A stretch of 64,000 nt of DNA. It comes from Tectiglobus sp965224045 (GTDB lineage Bacteria; Pseudomonadota; Alphaproteobacteria; Rhizobiales; Hyphomicrobiaceae). Below the pieces are notes generated by a model that saw only the letters and a program-made list of their open reading frames with translations, did not search any database and was not told the DNA's origin. The stretch lies in the NCBI GenBank assembly GCA_965224045.1, contig CBDCYD010000016.1, positions 682,001 to 746,000 of the forward strand, in the 5' to 3' direction. Each line of letters begins with the position of its first letter. Positions within the stretch are counted from its first letter, which is position 1. The position numbers and the translations under genes were made by a program. Shown one piece after another: positions 33,803-41,553 of the stretch.

Positions 33803-36564
33803 GCGGCGGCCCCCTGCGTACTTTCATCTTTGCTCACGTTGACCGCGACGATGTCCGAGCCGGAGCCGGTGGCGTCGGTCAATGACAGCGCCAGCGCACT
33901 GATCGAGTTGAGTGACGGGTTCTGGAAATCCTTGGCGACGGGTGTCACCCAATGATCAAACTGGCCAATCATGAGAATGGTGTCCGGCCGGATGCCAGCC
34001 CTGAGCACGGCGTGCCCCCTGGTTTGACCTGTCGGTGAAGTGATGACCACCCGATCGCCATCGGCGATGCCCAGTTCACGCGCGCGGGCCTTGTTGATGA
34101 TCACTCCGCGATGCCCGGCAATGTTGTCGGCGACTTCCTTGATCATCGGCAGGCCGACATTGGCTCCCCAGGAATACTGCATCGAACGTGCAGTGAGAGC
34201 CCACATCGGAAAGTCTTCCGGCTTTTTGCCGACCTCGGTCGCGAACGAGGACCAGATGCCGGGAAAATCGACGTAAGTCGGCAACGGCTCGTATTCCTCG
34301 AGCTGACGGTCCCACCAGTTGACGCCCGCTTCGTGCAGACGGTTGGCGAGCTGGGCGCCATGGCGTTTCATGCGCTCCTGGTAAGGCAGTTCGAAACGCA
34401 GGCCGGCTTCCTTGATCGCCGGGTACAGGTACCATTTGAGCTGGCTCATCGCGCGCAGCATATAGCCCTCGCGCTTGAACCATTCGAGGCCATGGATCTC
34501 GGTGCCATCGGACACCTCGTGGCTGGCGGCTTGCGCGACCCGGTCCCAAACCGTGTCGACGTCATGCATTTCGTTTTCGGCGAGCGTGTAGTCGAAGCCG
34601 TCTCCGTATAAGCGGATGCCGGCGGCGCCACTGTTGATTGCCCTGTTGTAGGATTCGAGTATGCCCGTGCGGGCCGCGAGCTCTGTCGAAATCTCAGTCA
34701 TGTCCTTGGAATCGGTGACCTTCTCACCGACCGGCTGGCGTACGGCCCAGCCTTCTTCGGTCCAGAACTGCTGGATGAACTTGGTGCTACCGATGCGGAT
34801 CAGTTGTGTGCTTTCGAGATCGCCTGCGTCCGGCAGCAGAATATCGGCCATATGGTTGGTCTCGTCACGCGTGTAGGCAAACGCGACCGTGTAGGGGAAT
34901 TCAGCGACGCGGCTGGCAATTTCAGGTGCGTTCCATGATGAGATGGCGGGGTTCGTGCGATAGCAGAACCAGACGTCCGGCATTGTTGCCTGCGGCCAGT
35001 TTTCCGGCTGGTCCTTCTGGAACAGCCAAGGCAGATGCGCCGGGCCGAGGGCCGGCGACCAGGGCCCGTTGGAGGCGAGCGGAACCAGGGTGTCGTAGGC
35101 GTTGCGGATGCCCGGTTCGGCTTTCCAGCCATTCTTGGAGGTTTCGTTGAAGGGATAGTGCATAAACCCGTCCTCGCCATGGCGGACGGATGCTGCTCGT
35201 TCGTTTGCGGGGCGGACCAGTTTAACGTTGGTCCCGAGCACGCCGCCGGGCACTTCCAGCGCGCCAACGAGAACCGCAAGAAGGGTGCGAGCCCAGGTTG
35301 CCTGATACCCACCCCAGCCATTGTTGACGGACTTGCCGAGCATGACGGCAACGGGCCGGAACGGCAGGGTGACACCCTCGATCTCGATGGTTTCGCCGAC
35401 GCAGGCATGGGCGAGGAACTCATCCGCGATCTGCCGGGTCTTTGCGGCAGGGATGTCTGTGATCGCTTCTGCCCATTCCGGCGAACAGTCACGGACGTGG
35501 TCGCGCAGTTCGTCGAACGATGTGCGGGCCGGGATTGCATCGTGCTGCCATTCCTCGTTGTCGGCGCCGCGCTCTTTGCCGGACACCGTCGCGTTGACGG
35601 TCAAAGCCGGTTCGGCGGCTTCGTGATAGGGCTTGGCCTTGCCGTCCGCGAGATCCCAGACCAGCGGATCGCCGGAGACCGGGTCGCGCAGATAATAGCC
35701 GTTGGGTGCAATCAGGTATGGCGCGTTGGTGGTGTCACGAAGATACGGGATATCGCACACCTGCTGCCAGTCGTGTGCGTGAAGGATGTGATGGATCAAC
35801 GCGAACAGGAAGGCGGCATCGGTCTTGGGCTTGATCGGTATCCACTCACCGGCCGAAGCAGCCGAGATTGAAAGATGCGGTTCGACCTGGATGCGGCGAA
35901 GGCCGCGAACGCGGGCGTCGGCTTCGCGCCAGACGCCCGCGACGCCCGATGATGCATCTACGTTGTTGCCGCAACTGATAACGAAATTGCAGTAAGGCAC
36001 ATCCGGTGAGACGATGAATGCGCGGTGCCAAAACTCGCCGTAGAGGTGTTCCGAGTGGTAGCATTTGACGCCCTGGCCGGCGCCAAAGCCGAGGTCCACC
36101 GGGCCCCAGGCTTTGAGGAAGGCGGGGAAGGTTCCCATGTACTGGGTTGGCGTTCCGCCGCCGCCGAAACTTGCTGCGATGCGCGGATAGCCTGAGTCAT
36201 CGGTCAGGCCCTTTGTGCGCACTTCGTTCAGTTTTCCGGCAACGATCTCAAAGGCCTCTTGCCACGAAATCGGAACGAAGCCCGGGTCCTGGTCACGGCC
36301 CTTTTTCGGGTTGGTGCGCTTCATCGGGCTTGCGATGCGGTTTGGATTGTAGGTCTTCTGGATCAGGCCATAGGCCTTGACGCAGACGCGGCCGCCGCCC
36401 GGGTGGTGATCGGCGAGCCCGTAATTTGACTCGATACGCACTGCGAGGCCGTCTTCTTCTTCAACCGTGAGCAGGTCGGGGCCGGCGACGCACTGATAGC
36501 AATAAGTCGGCTTCTTGGTGCGGGCGCGCTGTGGCGTGTAGCGGCGTCGGCCGTCGGCTGGCAT
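33799..36564 (-). CDS. DMSO-reductase-family molybdopterin oxidoreductase, catalytic subunit
   Basis: A 921-residue Mo/W-bisMGD enzyme. The N-terminal Fe-S site has cysteines at 22, 25 and 61 (CYQC...GGRVCVKAYG), but the usual third cysteine is absent, with Pro29-Asp30 in its place. The molybdopterin domain (PISWQEAFEIVAGKL onward) and the C-terminal MGD-binding domain (VVITSPTGQTRGHAVL) are full length. There is no twin-arginine signal, so the enzyme should face the cytoplasm. With a CoA ligase and thioesterase upstream and an Fe-S/anchor subunit downstream, it resembles cytoplasmic membrane-bound enzymes such as phenylacetyl-CoA:acceptor oxidoreductase (PadBCD). The substrate is not determinable. 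Confidence 0.87.
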   Translation of the reverse strand: MPADGRRRYTPQRARTKKPTYCYQCVAGPDLLTVEEEDGLAVRIESNYGLADHHPGGGRVCVKAYGLIQKTYNPNRIASPMKRTNPKKGRDQDPGFVPISWQEAFEIVAGKLNEVRTKGLTDDSGYPRIAASFGGGGTPTQYMGTFPAFLKAWGPVDLGFGAGQGVKCYHSEHLYGEFWHRAFIVSPDVPYCNFVISCGNNVDASSGVAGVWREADARVRGLRRIQVEPHLSISAASAGEWIPIKPKTDAAFLFALIHHILHAHDWQQVCDIPYLRDTTNAPYLIAPNGYYLRDPVSGDPLVWDLADGKAKPYHEAAEPALTVNATVSGKERGADNEEWQHDAIPARTSFDELRDHVRDCSPEWAEAITDIPAAKTRQIADEFLAHACVGETIEIEGVTLPFRPVAVMLGKSVNNGWGGYQATWARTLLAVLVGALEVPGGVLGTNVKLVRPANERAASVRHGEDGFMHYPFNETSKNGWKAEPGIRNAYDTLVPLASNGPWSPALGPAHLPWLFQKDQPENWPQATMPDVWFCYRTNPAISSWNAPEIASRVAEFPYTVAFAYTRDETNHMADILLPDAGDLESTQLIRIGSTKFIQQFWTEEGWAVRQPVGEKVTDSKDMTEISTELAARTGILESYNRAINSGAAGIRLYGDGFDYTLAENEMHDVDTVWDRVAQAASHEVSDGTEIHGLEWFKREGYMLRAMSQLKWYLYPAIKEAGLRFELPYQERMKRHGAQLANRLHEAGVNWWDRQLEEYEPLPTYVDFPGIWSSFATEVGKKPEDFPMWALTARSMQYSWGANVGLPMIKEVADNIAGHRGVIINKARARELGIADGDRVVITSPTGQTRGHAVLRAGIRPDTILMIGQFDHWVTPVAKDFQNPSLNSISALALSLTDATGSGSDIVAVNVSKDESTQGAAA

Positions 36565-36568
36565 CGCA

Positions 36569-36973
36569 TCAAGCTCCCTTCTTCGACTGCTTGTCTTGAA
36601 TTGCGGCCTTGAGACGTTCGATATCGACGACGAACCGCGTATGCGTCGCCGTTGCTACTTCCTCGACGCCGTCGTGAACGGAAACTTTGCAGGTCACACG
36701 CCTGCGATCGACGTCGTCGATCGTAACGGTGTGGGTTGCCGTGAAGCCGAGGGGCGTCGGTTTGGCGTGCTGGATCTCAACGGATGCGCCGACCGTGTCT
36801 TCGCCGTCGTCAAGGTGTTCGAGAATGAAGTTGCGGCAGGCATATTCGAGGTCATGGACGATCGAAGGCGTCGCATAGACGCGCAATTCCTCACCCATGA
36901 AGTCGATCGTACGGGTCGCATCGACCGGGATGGCGACTGTGGTTTCGATGCCGGGCTTGAGGGTGTCTTTCAT
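36569..36973 (-). CDS. FlK-like hotdog thioesterase
   Basis: A 134-residue hotdog protein resembling fluoroacetyl-CoA thioesterase FlK and related PaaI-like enzymes. The three positions used by FlK are recognisable: Thr in VYATPSIVHDLEYA, Glu in the same helix (LEYAC), and His in VEIQHAKPTPLG. It would release a free acid from an acyl-CoA. The ATG at 36973 has AGGA at proper spacing; the longer reading lacks similarity. Its stop is 4 bp before the molybdoenzyme start, so it belongs to that operon and probably clears a CoA-ester product or by-product. Confidence 0.82.
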   Translation of the reverse strand: MKDTLKPGIETTVAIPVDATRTIDFMGEELRVYATPSIVHDLEYACRNFILEHLDDGEDTVGASVEIQHAKPTPLGFTATHTVTIDDVDRRRVTCKVSVHDGVEEVATATHTRFVVDIERLKAAIQDKQSKKGA

Positions 36974-37210
36974 AATGTAATCCTGTTTTGATCCAAATAG
37001 CTTGCCGAACGCTTCCTGCCAGCGAAGCACGTTCTCGCTTGTGACCGCTTAAGCCATCCTCCTATCGCTATTCTCGCGCAGGCAAGCAAACAAGCAAACC
37101 ACCAGCGGCAATGAGCACCTCGGGAATTGGGCGGGTTTGCGCATTTCCTGGAGCGACGCCGGCAGGGCCTGCGGGTGCAACGGGGACCGGTTCAACGCCG
37201 GCACGCCGTA

Positions 37211-38968
37211 CTAGGCCTTTGCAGCATTTTCCAACTCCTTGATCATGATCTCACGCATGCGGAATTTCTGAACCTTGCCGCTGGCCGTCACCGGAAACTC
37301 GTCCACGAAGCGAATGTGCTTCGGTATCTTGTAGGTTGCGATCTTACCGCGGCAGGCATTGCGCAGTTCTTCTGCACCAATCGATGCGCCGGCGGTCAGC
37401 TTGATCCAGGCACAAACCGCTTCACCGTAGGTCTCATCCGGCACACCGATGACCTGGACGTCCTCGACTTCGGCCAGGGTGTGGAAGAACTCCTCGATAT
37501 CGCGCGGTTGGATGTTTTCGCCACCGCGGATGATGATGTCTTTCGCTCGGCCGACGATCTGGATGTAGCCATCGTCGCGCATGACGGCGAGGTCGCCGGA
37601 ATGCATCCAACCGTTTCGGTCGATGGCCTCGGCAGTCGCTTCGGGATTTTCCCAGTAGCCGGCCATCACCGAATACCCGCGCACGCAGTACTCGCCCTCT
37701 TCGCCGCGGCGCAGCGTGGCACCGGCTTTCGGATCGACGATCTTGCATTCGAGATGAGGATTGATTGCGCCGACAGTCTCACACTGGTGTTCGAGGTCGT
37801 CACCGATCCGCGTCTGAGTGGAGATCGGGGAGGTTTCCGTCATGCCATAGCAAATCGTGAGTTCATGCATGTGCATTTTGCTGACTACGTCGCGCATGAC
37901 CTCGGTCGGGCAGGGTGCAGCGCCGGTCACGCCAGTGCGCAGCGAGGTCAAATCGTAGGTGTCAAAGTCCGGATGGTTGAGCATCGCGATGAACATCATC
38001 GGCACGGAATAAAGGACGGTGCAGCGCTCATGGTGAATCGCTTCAAGCGTAGCCTTGGGATCGAAGGCCTCGCCAGGCAGGATCATGGCGCAACCATAAA
38101 CCGCGGCCGAAAGCGTTCCGAGTACGTTGCCGAAGCAGTGGAAGAAGGGAACCGGAACACACATCCGATCACCTTCCCTGAGGGCCTGCCCGGCACCGAC
38201 GATGATGGCGTTGTTGACGATGTTGTGGTGGGTGAGGGTTGCTCCTTTCGGTTGGCCCGTCGTGCCGGAGGTGTATTGGATGTTGATCGGGTCTTCCGGC
38301 GACAATGCCGCCGCGCGCAGGGTCAGGTCTTCCTGACTGACGGTTGAATTTCGATCCGTGAAACGTGCCAGGCTTTCGAAGCCGTCCTGCGCGGCCCCGT
38401 CTTCGGCTCCGAGGACTGCAATATGCTCGAGCATGGGAGCGCCGTTGCGGATTTCAGTGAAGTCTGCCGTGTAGTCCCGGTCACGGAACCGGCGCGCCGA
38501 AAACAGCACACGCGCACCTGAATGACGCAGGACAAAGGCGACTTCGCCCGCCCTGTAGGCCGGATTTACCGTCACGAGGATGATGCCCGCCTTGGCCGCC
38601 GCAAGCTGAACGATCACCCAATCGGTCATGTTCGGGGCCCACAACGCCGCACGGTCTCCAGTGATGAGGCCATACCCGATCATGGCGCGGGCGGTATCGC
38701 AGGCGCGCTCGCGCAGTTGTGCGTAGGTCAGGCGAGTGTCTTCGGTGCGGCTGACGAGCGCCTCCCGGTCTGCGAAACGTTGGGCGGCTTCGTCGATCAC
38801 GTTGCCGACGGTCCTGTAGTCGAGGGGACGGGTGGCGATCCCGCTCGCGTAGGCGACTGCGCTTGTCGTCGCCGGCGCGGGAATGGTCGTTGCGGACGCC
38901 GCGGGGGACGTTGGTAGATGCAGTTGGGCTGGGTCGGTTGCGTGCGGGCGCAGCCACTTCAAAATCAC
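37211..38968 (-). CDS. AMP-forming acyl-CoA synthetase (FadD-like)
   Basis: A 585-residue ANL-superfamily ligase. P-loop YTSGTTGQPKGATLTHH, GMTETSPIS, GWMHSGDLAVM, the hinge GRAKDIIIRGGENI and the catalytic lysine in TASGKVQKFRM are all intact. It activates a carboxylic acid to acyl-CoA via acyl-AMP; sequence type suggests a medium-chain fatty or aryl acid. The GTG at 38968 follows GGGAGGAGA at normal spacing and is preferred to a GTG nine codons earlier. A 237-bp gap separates it from the thioesterase-molybdoenzyme genes on the same strand, so co-transcription is likely but not certain. Confidence 0.87.
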   Translation of the reverse strand: MILKWLRPHATDPAQLHLPTSPAASATTIPAPATTSAVAYASGIATRPLDYRTVGNVIDEAAQRFADREALVSRTEDTRLTYAQLRERACDTARAMIGYGLITGDRAALWAPNMTDWVIVQLAAAKAGIILVTVNPAYRAGEVAFVLRHSGARVLFSARRFRDRDYTADFTEIRNGAPMLEHIAVLGAEDGAAQDGFESLARFTDRNSTVSQEDLTLRAAALSPEDPINIQYTSGTTGQPKGATLTHHNIVNNAIIVGAGQALREGDRMCVPVPFFHCFGNVLGTLSAAVYGCAMILPGEAFDPKATLEAIHHERCTVLYSVPMMFIAMLNHPDFDTYDLTSLRTGVTGAAPCPTEVMRDVVSKMHMHELTICYGMTETSPISTQTRIGDDLEHQCETVGAINPHLECKIVDPKAGATLRRGEEGEYCVRGYSVMAGYWENPEATAEAIDRNGWMHSGDLAVMRDDGYIQIVGRAKDIIIRGGENIQPRDIEEFFHTLAEVEDVQVIGVPDETYGEAVCAWIKLTAGASIGAEELRNACRGKIATYKIPKHIRFVDEFPVTASGKVQKFRMREIMIKELENAAKA

Positions 38969-39276
38969 CTGTCTCCTCCCTGCAAGTTGGTGCACCGGCG
39001 TGTACTTGGGCAGAAGGTCGCGTTGGTCGGGCAGCGAGAGAGAGTTTTCTTTGTTACTCTGTCTTCAATGCAGGCAGGCTCTCACAGGGGGGGCTGATTT
39101 GCAATAAGTCTGCCGGCGGTGACCAAGCCGGAGTGGGTGTGCTCACGCGGGCCGGTTTCACTCATTTTTTGGCGCGATATTGGAGTGGGAGCCCGTGCAT
39201 CGACAAATGGCGCAGCAGCCCGGGCGGATTTTGCCAGTGATGGCGCGCGCAATGGAGGCCAAGGGAAGGGGCAGTC
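38969..39276. other. Divergent intergenic region
   Basis: A 308-bp gap between the ligase gene (minus) and the HAD gene (plus); it must hold both promoters. No Mo-box-like palindrome or other convincing operator was found here. Confidence 0.4.
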
Positions 39277-39984
39277 ATGGAAAATCTCGATCAATTGAAG
39301 CGCGAGGTCCGTGCGCTCGTGTTCGATCAGTACGGCACGATCGTCGATATGCAATTCGGGCTTACGGAGGCTGCGGCACCGTTTCTCAAGAACAAGGGTT
39401 GGGATGGCGAGGCGCACCGGTTCGTTACGTGGTGGCGGCGCACGCATTTTGAAAATTCGATGATTGATGCGCTATGTGACCGCGGGCACACGCCCTATCG
39501 CGAGATCGGCCATCGTGCGGTTTCGTATGTGATGGACCGGTGCGGTATTTCCTACACACAGGACGAAGTCAGGTGGCTCGTTAGCCAGATCGAGACGCTG
39601 AAGCCGTTTGCGGATGTCATCGCATCCCTCGAGTCATTGCGTGCGGCCGGTTACCGGCTGGCGATTTTGTCCAACGGCGACCGAGATATGCTCGAGGCGG
39701 CGCGACCGCATATCGGATTCGAATTCGACGAAGTGATCTCGGTGCAGGAAGCCGGCTACTTCAAACCGCACTGGGCGACATATGCGACCGCGGCGGACAT
39801 CCTCGATGAAGAGCGCAGCAGTCTTCTGTTCGTGGCCAACCACGCCTTTGATTGTATTGGTGCCAAGAGTTTCGGGATGCGATCTGCGTTCATTGATCGC
39901 CGCCGGCGGCCTTATGGGCAGACACCGCATCAGCCGGACCTCATTGTCCAGGATTTCGCAGAGCTTGCGCGCGCTATGGCGTAA
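39277..39984 (+). CDS. HAD-family hydrolase, haloacid dehalogenase type II-like
   Basis: A 235-residue HAD hydrolase. The nucleophile motif is VFDQYGTIVD (Asp about residue 15), motif II is ILSNGD, motif III lysine follows in YFKPHWATYA, and the last motif reads VANHAFDCIGAKSFGMRSAFI. The overall layout (cap inserted after motif I, an A-x-D-x-x-GA end) is that of L-2-haloacid dehalogenases. The substrate could be a 2-haloacid or a phosphate ester. AAGGGG lies just upstream of the ATG. A bidirectional hairpin follows at 40005-40034. Confidence 0.82.
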   Translation: MENLDQLKREVRALVFDQYGTIVDMQFGLTEAAAPFLKNKGWDGEAHRFVTWWRRTHFENSMIDALCDRGHTPYREIGHRAVSYVMDRCGISYTQDEVRWLVSQIETLKPFADVIASLESLRAAGYRLAILSNGDRDMLEAARPHIGFEFDEVISVQEAGYFKPHWATYATAADILDEERSSLLFVANHAFDCIGAKSFGMRSAFIDRRRRPYGQTPHQPDLIVQDFAELARAMA

Positions 39985-40004
39985 CCGCGTCGAGCGGATG
40001 AAAC

Positions 40005-40034
40005 AAAGGCGCGCGGGTCGGCTCGCGCGCCTTT
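40005..40034. terminator. Bidirectional Rho-independent terminator
   Basis: An 11-bp perfect stem, AAAGGCGCGCG (40005-40015) with CGCGCGCCTTT (40024-40034), separated by 8 nt. The A-start and T-end make it usable on both strands. It sits between the converging HAD and L,D-transpeptidase genes. Confidence 0.75.
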
Positions 40035-40069
40035 CATCTCGAAAACACCAACCTGGTCAGGTGTCAGGG

Positions 40070-40507
40070 TCAGGGCCGGACCTCAACCTGGGTCGACCAC
40101 ATCCCATAGTTTTTGACGAGCTTGTAGAATTTGGCCGCGTTGCCGACGCTGAGGCGGATACAACCATGCGATGCAGGCCGGCCGAGCTTCGAGGTCCGAT
40201 AGGTGCCGTGTATGGCTGTGCCATCGGAGCCGATCATCGTCAGGTAGGGCAGGCTCATGCGCCATTTCGACGAATAAAAGCGGCGGCGCTGCGCGAATGG
40301 CGTGTAAAAGCCAGGCTTGGTGCGCCAGCCTTTCTTGCCCGTTGATACAACCCACGTGTATTTCTTCTTGCCTTCTACGAACACGTGCATGCGTTGCTGG
40401 GAAAGATCGACCAGTGCTTTGACGGTCGATGCCGAGGCAGTGCCACTCCATACCGTAGCAATCAGCAAAGCAATACCTAGAACGAATTGCGAACAAATGC
40501 GCATCAT
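40070..40507 (-). CDS. L,D-transpeptidase (YkuD/ErfK family)
   Basis: A 145-residue exported protein. A signal peptide (FVLGIALLIATVWSGTASAS) is followed directly by the YkuD catalytic domain. The active-site block HGTYRTSKLGRPASHGCIRL supplies the histidines and the nucleophilic cysteine (SHGC). It would form 3-3 peptidoglycan crosslinks or attach proteins to peptidoglycan in the periplasm. Several upstream in-frame starts exist; the ATG at 40507 (MMRICSQ) has GGAG with six-base spacing and gives a normal signal peptide. It is small for the family, with no extra binding domain. Confidence 0.87.
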   Translation of the reverse strand: MMRICSQFVLGIALLIATVWSGTASASTVKALVDLSQQRMHVFVEGKKKYTWVVSTGKKGWRTKPGFYTPFAQRRRFYSSKWRMSLPYLTMIGSDGTAIHGTYRTSKLGRPASHGCIRLSVGNAAKFYKLVKNYGMWSTQVEVRP

Positions 40508-40868
40508 CCGAAGCTCCATATCAATTGGCAAAGGGCCGGTCTGATTAGTGACGAGGCTGAATACTAATCGGAAAATCTTACAAATACTCAACACAATCAC
40601 GCCATTCGGGCCAGTGTTGCGCCAGCTGTGGTGTTCCCGCAACGGCATCGCGACCTGATCGCGAATGGTGTCATCCGCGGCGCTTGATGGTGCGCGCGCA
40701 GGCCTGAACATAACGGCATCGCATCGGGTACGGAGGGTAGCGACAAGTGTGGCGCAACGGCACCTACGGATCTGCAAAACCAGACGGATGACATGACAAC
40801 ACTTGCGGCGAGCGTGGCGGGTCAGTTCAAGTAAAGTCGCTCAATGCATTGTCACAAGGAGACAGAAA
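40508..40868. other. Divergent intergenic region
   Basis: A 361-bp gap between the L,D-transpeptidase gene (minus) and the small lipoprotein gene (plus). Apart from the two ribosome sites at its edges, no gene, terminator or operator is recognised. Confidence 0.4.
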
Positions 40869-41009
40869 ATGGCTAACCGGGGCACCCTTTTCGTTGTTGC
40901 TCTGCTGTGCACGGCAGCTGTTGTGACGGCTTGCCGTCGTGAGATGCCGCATCCGAATGGCCTTGGCGCCGCGGATATCGCAGCTCAGCAGACAGCTGTT
41001 AAGAAGTAA
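40869..41009 (+). CDS. Small lipoprotein
   Basis: A 46-residue peptide with a lipoprotein signal: a hydrophobic run (TLFVVALLCTAAVVTAC) ending in a plausible lipobox V-T-A-C at about residue 22. Only about 24 residues remain after the lipidated cysteine. AAGGAGA lies at good spacing before the ATG. No family is recognised. It directly precedes the candidate structured RNA. Confidence 0.6.
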   Translation: MANRGTLFVVALLCTAAVVTACRREMPHPNGLGAADIAAQQTAVKK

Positions 41010-41015
41010 GTTCGG

Positions 41016-41221
41016 AACGCAATTTGGCCTGTTGCGCATCCTGAACACATCAGCGAACTCTGCTTGGAAGCCGGGTGGCGATGTTTGGGGGTACGCGGTG
41101 GTCTGAATAATTGGCTCGCTGTGTTGTGTGCAGGTCGCCCATACCTGTGCAATAAGATTTTGCGGCCATGGTTCTCTCTTCCAGACCTTGATCGGTCCGC
41201 CGATCAAGGTTTTTCTTTTTT
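41016..41221 (+). ncRNA. Candidate 6S-like small RNA with intrinsic terminator
   Basis: No gene is readable here, but the segment can fold as a long interrupted rod. CGCAA and TTGCGCA near the 5' side pair with TGTGCAA and TTGCG near 41147-41164; CAGCGA pairs with TCGCTG; and a large unpaired central bubble lies between about 41066 and 41110. A small hairpin CAGGT (41131-41135) / ACCTG (41143-41147) sits in the 3' strand, and the whole ends at a strong terminator. A rod with a central bubble of about 170-190 nt is the shape of 6S RNA. Both boundaries are estimates, and the RNA could instead be a 3' UTR. Confidence 0.4.
41186..41221 (+). terminator. Strong Rho-independent terminator
   Basis: A perfect 10-bp stem, CCTTGATCGG (41186-41195) with CCGATCAAGG (41200-41209), has a TCCG loop and is followed by TTTTTCTTTTTT. 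It is oriented for plus-strand transcripts and lies 180 bp after the lipoprotein stop, which is what first suggests a separate RNA upstream. Confidence 0.88.
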
Positions 41222-41553
41222 GCGCGGCCAGGCCGCGTGTGGGCCGTCAGGTCGTCTTGGACGCTCAGCCCACTGGGGCGAATGGGCTGTCTGAGGGCGA
41301 ACAGGCCGCTGGAGGCAGTTGGGCCGGCTGCAGGTTGTTGGGGCCCGTCCATTGCCAGTGTATCGGCCGCGGCCCCTTGGTGTTCGCCAAGTCAATGCAG
41401 GCATGGTGCGGGGACCGCCGTCGGCGATGCGGGGCGCGCGGCGCGTATTCAATCCAGCTGTCCACGTCAGCGTGCAAGCTTGCGGGCGGGAAGCAGGTTG
41501 CGCGTCAGTGTAAAGCCGTTTCGCGCGTCAAACCAATTCTGATCGAGAGTTGA

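Noticed and set aside
32156..36564. Assignment as DMSO reductase (dmsABC)
   Set aside because: No twin-arginine signal on the catalytic subunit, Fe-S and anchor fused, and CoA-ester genes alongside; only the superfamily is supported.
37127..38347. A 406-codon plus-strand frame opposite the acyl-CoA ligase gene
   Set aside because: The ligase has all ANL motifs. The opposite frame is a by-product of GC-rich codon usage.
41128..41553. A 141-codon plus-strand frame across the terminator region
   Set aside because: It reads through a perfect intrinsic terminator and has no ribosome site; the segment is better explained as RNA plus spacer.
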